From Labia minor (taxonomy: Eukaryota > Arthropoda > Insecta > Dermaptera > Spongiphoridae), in NCBI GenBank assembly GCA_963082975.1, contig OY720345.1, positions 77,159,034 through 77,223,033 of the forward strand: a stretch of DNA of 64,000 nucleotides. Direction: 5' to 3'. The position numbers were made by a program, and so were the translations under genes. Positions 23,009-33,400 of the stretch are shown here, piece by piece. The notes under the pieces were generated by a model. That model saw only the letters and a list, made by a program, of their open reading frames with translations, was not told where the DNA came from and ran no database searches. Every line of letters begins with the position of its first letter. The stretch's first letter is position 1.

Positions 23009-23287
23009 CATAGGTTCCCAAACTTTTTTGTGTCTTACATCTCTTGCCATGTTTTCGGTTTTGGATAGACTCCCTAAATTGATTTTTTATAAAACAATTT
23101 TACCCTAGTCTTATTGAAAAATCAAAAATGTTCCAAAAGCCATGTCGGAAATCAATTTACCTTTTTTTAGAGCCGGGAAATAACGTGGACCCCCATAGAC
23201 CCCCAAATTTGTTATTCGCTGCCATGGAACCCCTGGAAATTGAAATAGACCCCCGGGGGTCTATATAGACCACTTTGGGAACATATG
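23009..23287. mobile_element. hAT-like element, 'cataggttccc' family, copy 2
   Basis: Starts cataggttcccaaac, ends ttgggaacatatg. It is the opposite-orientation relative of 15773-16166. The left 8-mer ttctaaac is the right target duplication of the neighbouring element; the right 8-mer is ttctaaaa at 23288-23295. Confidence 0.8.
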
Positions 23288-23295
23288 TTCTAAAA

Positions 23296-24280
23296 CTTTT
23301 GTATATGTTTGAAATATAAATATATACTGGTTTCTATAAATTTTCAACTATATGTTTTACAATGAATAGGAATTAGGTGTTGAACTGATATTTCAAATTT
23401 GACGGATAGAAAGGAAAGAACTGGACATTATCAAGGAAAAGAAATTAGTTACAGAAAAGAACTATTTATTATTCAAAATACATTTTAAAAGATACAAAAA
23501 ATAATAAAATTATACAAATGAATCTTAAGTTATATTTTATATAATGAGTTTTATAAAATGCTTTAATTATTTAACTAATATATATATATATATATATATG
23601 GTAATAATCTTAAATTATTTTATAATGGAAGTATTTTATAAGAAAATTGAAGGATTTAAAGAAACTTGAAATTATAAATAAAAAATAGTTCATTTCTGTT
23701 TGTCTTTTCTATTTTTTTTTAACTTTTTTTCCTATTTATTTACAAAAAAAAAAATTGATTAAACATAGAAAAAGAAATTATATATTGAAATAAAACAAGA
23801 AATATTTAAAAAAAAAAAGAATAAATAATTCTTTGTGAGAATGATTGGATATTGTATAAATTTAAATTTGGTCTTAATCAATTCCCTATGCATGTTTTGA
23901 AGTTTCTAAGTATTTTAGAAAAAAGTATAGAAAAATGGCCAATCTTATATATATTCATTCTATATTTTGGCAATTAATCATTATATATATATATATTGTA
24001 AAAAACAAAACAAATTGTCTAGATGGGCCTAATAAGCTTTATTTCATTCCATTTGAACTGGAATTCAACAGATTCGCCCATTTCGCTTAGAATTAATATA
24101 CGCATACTCTCTTTAGTAAGAGTTTATATATTAGCCCTTGCGAGAAATGTAGATGCAAGTTTATTCTGCTCCCTCCCTTACGAGCAAAATTCTAAACATT
24201 TTCAGGGAGTTTTAGTCCATATCAGTTATTTTTATTTCATTCATTTATATATCAATTGTAACAATCAAATCATTTATAAC
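23296..24280. other. AT-rich DNA with (TA)n tracts
   Basis: Contains a (TA)n run near 23,580 and a shorter one near 23,985. No gene or recognised element. Confidence 0.45.
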
Positions 24281-25540
24281 AATGAATGATCATCATTTTA
24301 AAAAAGCTTTATCCTAATTGTTTGAGCAAGATCAAATTTCCCGCAAATTGGATATTTTTAAATTTTGAAATGTCTAAGGTCAGAGAAGACAAGACGGGTC
24401 ACGTGACACAGGGTTGCAAAATTCGAATGTTTTTGTACCGTCTTGTTTCTTGGGTCTTTGGGTTTTGGTCATTGCTTTCCATGTGGATATCTGCCCATTT
24501 TGTGCGTGGTCGGCCTGGCTTGAGGTTGAATTGGAAGACCTCTCAGATTCGAACGGAAACCATTTTTTTGGGTAAAATTCTCCTTTCTTTAATTCTTGCT
24601 GCTCAGGTTGTATTAAAATTGCTATATTAATTAATTTGTTTAATGTTTAATTAAATCTTATTTCATAATTTAATTTATTTACATATTTGAGGTCCAGTGG
24701 AGAAATATTGTGCGATCTCCATTATACTTTATTAGTTTATTCTTTTATTAAATTGTTTAATTTTAATTTTGAATTAAGATTATTTGTTTTATATGTTTTA
24801 GTTGTTTTCATCTCAAACCTAGTTGTATACTGTTTTTATATCTTTTTATCTTTTAAAATATACATTGCTTTATTTATAAATATATCAGAAAAACGAAATT
24901 AAAATTGTTTTATTTATTAATTATTTCTTGATATCTTAAGGAAATTTAGGTGGGTTAAATTGATTGTGGTGTGGAGAGCTTCCAGTGTTTTTATTCCTTA
25001 TTTTATTTAAATAAGAATTAGAAACCTCGTGTCTGCAAAATTCGGATCACCCAGGGACGATTTATGTATTTCCTATGATTTAAGAAATTATATAAGTCTA
25101 ACTGGTTTACTTGTGTAAGTATTATTTGAATTAAAAGGTTTTGTTAATTTTCCTTTTTGATAAAACAAAATTAACTGGCGACCTTGACGAAACTTATATT
25201 TGAATTTATATTTATATAATAAAAACACCCCATTGTTAACGCAAAGAAGGGAATTAATTTATGCACTGAAGCATATTTTCAATTGGGATCTTTTTTGCGT
25301 TTTAAGAAATTAACTGCCGACTTCTTACTAATATTTGCTGAGAAACTTAATGATAGTTCCCGGAAAATAGGACTTCCAACTAAGTTTGACATTCCAAAAT
25401 TGGAAGACGAAATTGAGTTAAAATTAAATGAAATAGATAAAAATTTGAGTGATCAAGCTAGTAAGTTGGAGAATGTCAGGTCCATAGTTAAAAATGAAGT
25501 TAATGATAGTCATAATATTAATAATAGTAATAATAATTCG
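24281..25540 (+). mobile_element. probable 5' leader and gag start of a Ty3-like element
   Basis: At 25,176 the sequence tggcgaccttgacgaaac resembles an arginine-tRNA-type primer binding site as used by 412/mdg1-like elements. The upstream stretch would then hold the LTR, but I found no second copy to prove its borders. From about 25,283 an open frame encodes a gag N-terminal segment (DEIELKLNEIDKNLSDQASK, then SIVKNEVNDSH). It resembles the gag of the complete element at 44.5 kb (LKFNEIKKNLNDQAVRLEK, then SEVKNEIKD). The frame runs to 25,540, where sequence from the F-box gene begins abruptly. Confidence 0.5.
25494..25540 (+). repeat. 47-bp direct repeat, left copy
   Basis: The 47 bases starting atgaagttaatgatagtcat recur exactly at 28941-28987. 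Both copies are in the same gag reading frame and bracket a 3.4-kb block of foreign sequence (25541-28940). Confidence 0.9.
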
Positions 25541-25541
25541 A

Positions 25542-26208
25542 AAAATTGGAAATCGCTTTTCATTCTGATAATAAAACCTGGCCATCTTATTTGTCAAAAT
25601 TACAAAATTTAGAACATCTACAAATTAGATATAATGGCCCTGAAGAAATTCCCAGGAGTTATTTTGAAATTGCACCATTAGGTAAATTGAAAAAAGTAAT
25701 GTTACTAGAAATAAAATCCTTTACAAAACAACTAGTTAAAGTGTTTCTTGAAAAAAGGTTACCATTAACAAATTTGAAAATAGAATCATGCGACGATATT
25801 CATAGAAATGCCTTGAAAATGCTTAATCAGTTTGAAAATTTAACAGATCTCCGATTAGAATACTGTGATTTATTAAGAAGTAGTTATCTAAAAGATATCC
25901 ATCAAATAAAAAAATTAAATATTTTATCATTGTTTGCATGTGAAAAAATATCGAATAAAGTACTTCCATACATTTTGAAATGTAAAAAATTATATCAATT
26001 AATTCTTCCATTGACAAAAAAGACACAAGTTAATTCATTAATTAAAATGAACAAATACTTGCGTCTTCATACATTGAACGTTTATACAACTGATACAAAT
26101 GATGATGATGATGATACAATAACAGAGGAGGTTGGCATTTGTAAAAAATTGTTACCTTCTGCAAGTAATATCGAAATTATTTCAATGTATATGATGGATA
26201 TTTTATAA
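25542..26208 (+). pseudogene. F-box/LRR gene, 3' fragment (copy 1)
   Basis: Encodes the last 220 or so residues of the F-box/LRR protein found more fully at 55340-56644 and appears identical over the shared part. It has no F-box, no start and no promoter. Its left border joins directly to retroelement gag sequence at 25,540. It includes leucine-rich repeat-like units (LEHLQIRY, LTDLRLEYCDLL, LNILSLFACEKIS) and an Asp run near the C-terminus. Confidence 0.85.
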
Positions 26209-27724
26209 TATACCTAAGTATATAATAATAAGATTTATAGAAACTTTTTATTGATTAAAAATACATCTTTAAGAAAAAAAACCTCAAATAAATAGCGTAT
26301 AGGTGTATTTATATGTAATTATATTAAAATGAATAAAAATAGATTTATATGTACTTTTTAAGAATTATGTATATATAAAACTTTAATATGAAAAATGTAA
26401 AAAATTATCAATGTATATTGAAATGGAAAAGAAATTGTTAAAGTTAAATCATATTGTCATCAATGTTTTTTTTTTTTTTTGTAAGTTAATAAAAGCAACT
26501 TTAATATAAAAATTAAACAAAATACTCATTGAATTTTGAATATTATTACGATGTGAAAATATTACTTTAATATAAAAATTAAATAAATTACTCTTGTGTA
26601 TTTGTATTTAAATGTAAAATTGATGTTTTATTTAAAAAAGACGATTGTATTTAATATTTTTAACGTATATATTAATTAATATTAATTATTAAATATAATA
26701 ATAATTCATTAATGTTAATAAATATTATAAAATGAAATTTGTGAATTTATTTTGTTTTACTTATTCAATCCCATATCCTTTACCATATTCTTTATATATA
26801 TTATAAATAAATAAATAAATCGTTATATAATATATGTACATATTATTTATTATATGATTTCTCAAACTTTAGTCTCATAAATTAATACAAGTTTGTAAAA
26901 ATTTAAATAATTAAGAATATTTTTAATAGATAGAATCCATGAATATTTTTTACTTGATATTTAAATTAATATCATATATTATAATAATTAATAATTAATA
27001 TCAAATATTAATTTAAATAAAAAAAGAAAAAAAATATTCTCGATTGGGTGTTGAAACAAAGGATAAGAAAAAACAAAAAAAATTAATAAAACACGTTTTC
27101 CTTAATTTATATTTTGTTAATTTTTTTAAAATATTCTATAAAATAGAAAGCATTTATTAAAGCTTTGGAATGATATAAAAATATTTCATATGAAACAAAA
27201 CAATTTATATATATATATTTTACTAAAGTCTACAAATAATTAGTGAACAGAAATTTTGAATTTGTGGTTGTCATAATGAAAATATATTAATTAATATTGA
27301 ACGATTTGGCCTTAAGCCGCAATTATATCTCATAATACTTCATCCGTCTATAGTCCATAAGTATTTTTTAAGTTGGCCAAACTTTCATAATTTTAGCGGT
27401 AAAATTAAAAAAAGAAATTTTTAAAAATAAATAATATATTCTTTCATTTTACATAATAAAAATATTAAAAAAATATATTATAAATATTATAATTAATTTT
27501 TACCTCTCATAATTTTTACGGTAAAATTATAAAATTAAATTTTTAAAAATAAATAATAAATTCGTTCATTTTACATCATAAAATAATTATTTTTTTATGC
27601 CGAAAACGAAGGGTCATCGTCGGCCAACATTTCATAATTAAAATAATAATAATCAAAATAAATAATACAATAAATAAAGTAATTGAAAAATGAAATTAAT
27701 GATGAAAATGAATACAGATCATTT
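26209..27724. other. AT-rich spacer within the duplicated block
   Basis: No gene. A poly-T run near 26,467 and several AT microsatellites differ in length between the two copies. The part 27,085-27,400 is absent from copy 2 and carries a family D repeat. Confidence 0.6.
27228..27385 (+). repeat. dispersed repeat family D, copy 2 (only in duplication copy 1)
   Basis: Matches 12,375-12,550 (tttactaaagtctacaaata, gaacgatttggcct, cataagtattttt). It lies within the roughly 320 bp that copy 2 of the duplicated block lacks. Confidence 0.65.
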
Positions 27725-28944
27725 GTTACAATGTATTCCTATCTTTAAGGGCGAGTCAAACGTACTCCAAAGATAAAATTTATAGCGCATTTCCTTATGA
27801 CTAGCACGAATTTCTCCTCAGGTACGTTAGAGATAAAATTCAAGGCCGTGTCAATGAAATGCTGACCCACGTAAATCTAACCATCTGGGAAGATTTAAGA
27901 AAGGATCCTAGGCACATATTTCGCGAAACAAAAAGCGAGAGTAATCCCTACGATTCAAATTACAATAGACAATTCGCTCCCAGAAATCACTCTCATTCTA
28001 ATAATTATCAAAATTACCACCCCCCTCCCCGCTACCACAATTCGCAAGGCCCTTTTAATCATTTCACCTCACGAAATGTTAACCAACTCCCCCAATTTAG
28101 AAACAATGGCATGCCCCAACAAATTCTGGACCTAATGAAACCAGACGTAGAAGCGGGTAGACAGTCAGATTTTAATAGGCAAAAATTAAAAATAGAGCAA
28201 ATCAAAAAAATAGAGGGTCAAAATGAAAATGTATCGTTTATAGACAATATAACTAAGTCAGACAAAATTGAAAAAATAAATATTGGGTTGGAAAATAGAG
28301 AAATTGTAATAAAAGAGCAGGTACCAGAAATAGTAAATTTAAAAGAAAGAATTGACCAGGCCCCGGAGGCAATGTCTATTAGCAAAATTCAAATTTCAAA
28401 AAGTCCAAATAGGGATAATAAAGAAAATATAGAAACAATAGGGAAGGGACCAGAGTGTAGAAAATTAAAAGAAAAAATTGACACATGCATGAAAATAATT
28501 CCCAGTGTTCCGATAAAAGAATTTACAAAAAGGAAAAATATACCGATGGACGCAGTCAAAATAAATTCTAAGGAGCCCACAGAGGTAATGTCATGGAGAA
28601 AGATGCCCATTGTTCTGATAGGTGTAGTGTCAGGTAGCGAAGAGCAAGAGAAATTAGAAATGGAAAGTACCTGCAATATAATTGATAAATTTAAAACACA
28701 CACCCCCCTTGGGCCCATTCAAATTAGAATAAATAAAAACAATAATTTTTTTTCAATCTCCTATAGAAAATACACGGGAGTTATATCGAATAAAATTTTA
28801 ATAATAAATAATAAAAACAAGGCATCGCATATTTCGAGACATTCAAAGCAAGGCACCCGTCCCAAGCTTTTTTATAGAAATCAATTAGTAGTTGTTTGCA
28901 AAATTAAATATCATATTGTGTTAGTAAATTATATTAGATCATGA
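27725..28944 (+). pseudogene. Ty3-like gag remnant (copy 1)
   Basis: The frame near 27,728 reads CIPIFKGESNVLQR, typical of a Ty3-type gag start, then shifts. From 27,805 it reads RDKIQGRVNEMLTHVNLTIW as in gag capsid regions. From the ATG at 27859 a 361-codon frame stays open. Its first 90 residues are rich in Asn, His, Tyr and Pro, like the gag C-terminus of the element at 45.5 kb. The remainder is Lys/Glu/Ile-rich without a zinc knuckle, and I cannot assign it. It ends in TGA at 28,944, overlapping the 47-bp repeat. It is repeated at 57841-59060. Confidence 0.55.
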
Positions 28945-28987
28945 AGTTAATGATAGTCATAATATTAATAATAGTAATAATAATTCG
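28941..28987 (+). repeat. 47-bp direct repeat, right copy
   Basis: Identical to 25494-25540. Removing 25541-28987 would join the gag frame on the left with the gag frame on the right without a shift. Confidence 0.9.
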
Positions 28988-29887
28988 TCTTGTCCGTATT
29001 CTGTAAATTTAAATAATAAAACTTTTGATACCGTAAATGAAATTGATAATAAGAACAATGATAGTGTTAAAATTAATAGAAATAATAGTTCTTCTTGTCT
29101 GTCTTCTGTAAATTTAAATATTAAAACGTTTATTACAGTAATTGAATTTGATAATAAAAATTGTGATAGTGTTAAAATTAATAGTAATAAGAAGCCTTTT
29201 AGTCCGTCTTCTGTAGATTTAAATAATGAAACTTTTATTACAGTAAGTGAAATTGATAATAAGAATAATGATAGTGTTAATATTAATAGTGATAATAATT
29301 CTTCTTGTCCGTCTTATGTAAAATTAAATGAAAAAACTTTTGATCCATTAATTGAAATTAATAGTGTTAATGATATTAATAATATTAGTCCTGCTAGTCC
29401 GTCCAGTGTAAATTTAAATAATAAACCTTTTGATACGGAAATTGAAATTAATAATAACACTAATCATAATGTTAAAAATAATTGTAATAATAATCCCCCT
29501 CGTCTGTCTTATGTAAATTTAAAAGAAAAAATTTGTGAATCAATAATTGAAATTAATAATGTTAATAGTAATAATTGTCCTGATAGTCTGTTTTATGTCG
29601 TTCTGTCTGTGAATGAAAAGCCATCATTAACAGAAACCGAGCCTGAAATTAGCCAACGAAATGATCTCTCAAATAAACATCCTAATGAATTTTTCCAGCA
29701 CTTAAAAAATAAAATCGAGTCTATAAAAGTAACTAAAAACATACCTGCGGATATTGTCAATCGTACGTCCCATCATAGTCTAAATAAATCATTAATAAAT
29801 GAAATTCTGTCTGAGTCTAGTCTGTTAACGGTTAGAAATAAAAAAATTGCTAAGTCTCCAAGTTTAAATGCAATGAACCAAATATAG
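28943..29887 (+). pseudogene. gag with expanded in-frame repeats (copy 1)
   Basis: A frame without stops runs for about 315 codons but has no early ATG; the only ATG-initiated part is 29609-29887. It is the gag of the Ty3-like family seen complete at 44.5 kb: the block DLSNKHPNEFFQHL matches DLSNKHPNELIRRF there. Between the shared N-terminal and this block lie about six copies of a 28-36-residue unit, present once in the complete element. After 29,887 coding decays. Not expected to be translated unless joined to an upstream start. Confidence 0.7.
28988..29608 (+). repeat. degenerate coding tandem repeat, about 6.5 units of 85-110 bp
   Basis: Each unit encodes a variant of SVNLNNKTFDTVNEID followed by an Asn/Asp/Ser linker. 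The first units (SVNLNIKTFITVIEFD, SVDLNNETFITVSEID) are closer to each other than to the last (YVNLKEKICESIIEIN). All units are in one frame, without stops. The same array is at 59104-59724. Confidence 0.8.
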
Positions 29888-30480
29888 AAAAATATGTCCC
29901 GTCTCTCATAAAAAAAATTGGGAATTAGATAAAAGTCTGTCGTATAAAAAATATTTCTTGTTCAATAATGTCTCGTTCATGAGAGACAAAATAATTAAAT
30001 TATCCCGTCTAGTCGTACCATTGTTTTTTTTTAAATTTAATAGGCAATTCATTTCAAGTTTATAATAGTCACTTTGGTATAGCTAAAAAGAAAAACCAAA
30101 TGATTAGCCATTCAGATTTATATTAGAAAAATTTAATTAAAATTGTAATGTCTGATTTCAATGCATTTAATTGTCTGTCACAAAGTCTGTTTTAAGAATT
30201 AGTTTTGAAGTATAAATGGAATAGAGGTTTCCAACTGTTTTGTCATTATCTTATAGGGAATGGTAAATTTCATTGGAAAATGATGTGTCTATAAAAAAAT
30301 ATAAATAAGAAATAATTGTCATTAAAATGAATAAAATTGGAAAATTATATACTTATAATTATGATAGAGGTGTATTTTGTATTGAAACTAACAAAAAGAA
30401 AAAGTTAAATTTTTTAATTTATATTTTTAAAAAAAATAAAATTGTATAATATGAAATACTATTTATATAAATGTCTTAAT
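29888..30480 (+). pseudogene. integrase zinc-finger and 3' remnant of the same Ty3-like element (copy 1)
   Basis: In shifting frames it reads KYVPSLIKK, SLSYKKYFLFNN and KIIKLSRLVV, matching the second integrase-like module of the complete element (KYVPSLIGN, SLSYKKFFLFNN, KITKSSLLVV). The following non-coding part (tttccaactgttttgtcatt) parallels 48.4-48.5 kb. No LTR is found; the remnant ends next to the eIF4G stop codon. Confidence 0.7.
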
Positions 30481-30483
30481 AAA

Positions 30484-33400
30484 TTATAATATTAAAATTT
30501 CACTCTCTTGTGAAAGTTCACCAGAAATAAAATCTTTAATTTCAACGTTTTGAGATTCCATTTCTTGACGTATAGTTGCAGGATTCTAAAACAAAAAAAA
30601 TAATTGTTGAATTCGCAAAAATAAACCATTTTCTCTTTTTTCTTTATAATTACTAAATTTTATAAATTTATTTATACATAAAAAATAGTTTTTTTTTCCC
30701 TCAGAGTCAATTTGCATCAAGTTATCTCAGAAACTCTAGTCTGACTTAAAAAGTTATGTTTTATCATTTTATTTAAAATACAAAATTAAAATATGCATGT
30801 AAAATTAATTATAAATAATATAAACTGATTTATTATTCATTACCTGAGTCTTCACAATTATTTGAAATAAATGAGGAAGAAGTTTAGAACAATCAATATC
30901 TTTAATTTTAATAGCATCTCGGAATTGAGCCCAAGAAATGGATTTCGAAGTAATAAGTGGGGCTAAAAAAAATGAAAATACATTAAATAATAACTTATTA
31001 TAGAAATATATCAAATCAAAATAATAATTTAGTTTTTTCAGCCCTGTTGAGCTTCAATCCATCATAGAGATCCGTAAATAAATTATCATCATGTTTAAAT
31101 TATTTATTATATATATAAAATGCTTAAGATGGAAAAAAATATTAAAAAAGTTTAATTACCAAGGAAATCCGCAGCAAAGTTCCAAAACTTGGGAACATCA
31201 ATGATAATATCTTTAGCTAAATCAAATATATCCATAAAACTAAAAATATAAATAATATTAAAATAATATAAATAATTATTAATTAAATATAAAAATTAAG
31301 TTTAAACATACCCATTCAAGATATCATCAACTTTCAAAATATCATTTGATACAAGATGTATTAAAATTTTAGAAATGCTTTCGCGAACATTAACCGATCT
31401 TTCAATTCCAAGGTTAAGTAAAATATTAACAAATTCAGATCGTTGTTCTTCAATTAATTCCTCAAGAACATTATCTGAGAGTTCCTATAATTCAAATAAT
31501 TATAATTAATTGAAAGAAAATAATAAGATATATATAATTTAAAATCTATAAAATTCAGTAACGAGGAATTCCAAAATAAATCTTGAATGAAATTAATAAG
31601 AAAAAGAATATTCATCATATATATTACATATATATATATAAAAGTGTGTATGAATCAAGAAAATATAATTACTTTTAAATTGTCGTTTGATAAATATTCA
31701 TCAAGAATATTTGATGTATGTAGTTTCAGTTGATTTTCATCTAATTTTACTGGAGCTTTCAATAGTCCAGATGTTGAATTGAGATTATGTGATGTATTTG
31801 GAGGAATAATTGGTCTTGTAGTTGGAGTAATATTTGAAGTTTGTCCAACTCCACTTGAAGATGTTACTGATGGGGATATCCCAACATTTGAAAAAGGGAG
31901 AGAATTATGGGCATCTCTATGTGATGATGATGAATTATCCCTTGAATTAGAACGAGAAACCGGAGGAGTTGCTCTAGCTAAATTGAAAAATATTCAAATA
32001 AAATAAGGTATTGCTAAAACTTTAAATAAATAGTTTATTATCATTATTATGCATTTATGGTTTTACCTTCATTTTTATGTGAGCTAAGCATTCTTTTACG
32101 TTCACTTTCTACGTCCAATCCTAAAGTATTTGAAGATCTCATGAGATCTGAAGAACGTTTATCATCACTTGTATCTAATGCAGCAAATTTGTTACTATTA
32201 AATGAAGCTGATTTTTTCTCATCCGTTTTCGTGGAAACTCCTCTGCGCCATTGTGAAAATTTGCCTTTATAGCCAAGTTGTAAATGGGTATCAAGTGACC
32301 CTTGCTATATAAGAGAAAAACATTATAAGAAAAATGAACTTTAAAACAAAATAATAATAAATTTATTTCAATACTGTTGATTATATTATATATTATTAGG
32401 ATGTTAAAGTAAATTATTTATAATTTTCGAAATAATATATATTAAAAAATTATTTTGATGAAAATTTGAGATTATATTAAAAATAAAGTGTTAACTAACT
32501 AACCTTTAATTGTTTAATTTTTGTTAAATCAAAAGGAGCAGGCCTTCTCCAAGATACCGATTGCCATTCCTCATTTTCTGAAAAAATTTAATTTTTGATA
32601 AATTAATGAATTCACAAGAAACGAATATCAATCAATGGTTTTAATATATAATTAATGATTATTTATTTTTAAGGCAAATCTAACTTGAGTGGACATGCTT
32701 TTACATTATTTTTCATTTTAAAGTCAATAGGAGCGAACTTACTAAGTTTTCTACGATCTTGAAGTCTATCATCCTTTCGAGGAGTATTCATAGTATTTAA
32801 ATTAAGAGTTTCTATTGTCTCTCTTTCACGATCAGCTTCTTTTTGAATTTGATCGATAGTTTTTGGATTAGATTCATCTCTTCTGGGAACCCATTTATTT
32901 AATCGCAATTCTTCCACATCTTGTACCATAAAACGGACCCGAGATGAAATTTCTCCTCTTCGATTTGCAAGCTGTTTCATTTGATCTATATAGGGACCGA
33001 GATCCTAAAAAAAATATTAAGATTAAAATTAAAAAATAATTATATATAATAGAAAGATTAAAATTATTAAATAATTACCTGATAATTATTATTACTTTTA
33101 CTTTCAAGATCTTTTCCAATTGTCGTAAGTAATTTACATAGACATTCTAAACTTTCTTCATCACCTCCGCTTAGTAAATGTTTGATACATCGGATCATTA
33201 TATTTACAGTCAACATCGATAATTTGTATAATTCTCCAATGAATCTAAAAATATATTTGTAGTTAAATGATAAATAGATGAACATATAAGAGAAGAAATA
33301 GAAACTTTAATTTATAATGTTCAGATTTTAAAATCGTCAAAGATACTCAGAAACTCTAGTCTGACATAAAAAATAGTTTCATCATTCAAAAATAAAGACA

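Noticed and set aside
24023-24902. Three open frames of 70-114 codons on the plus strand
   Set aside because: No recognisable domain; the region probably belongs to the leader or LTR of the element whose gag starts near 25.28 kb.
31779-32272. Plus-strand open frames across eIF4G exons
   Set aside because: Antisense to well-supported exons of eIF4G with matching splice sites; codon content has no protein feature of its own.
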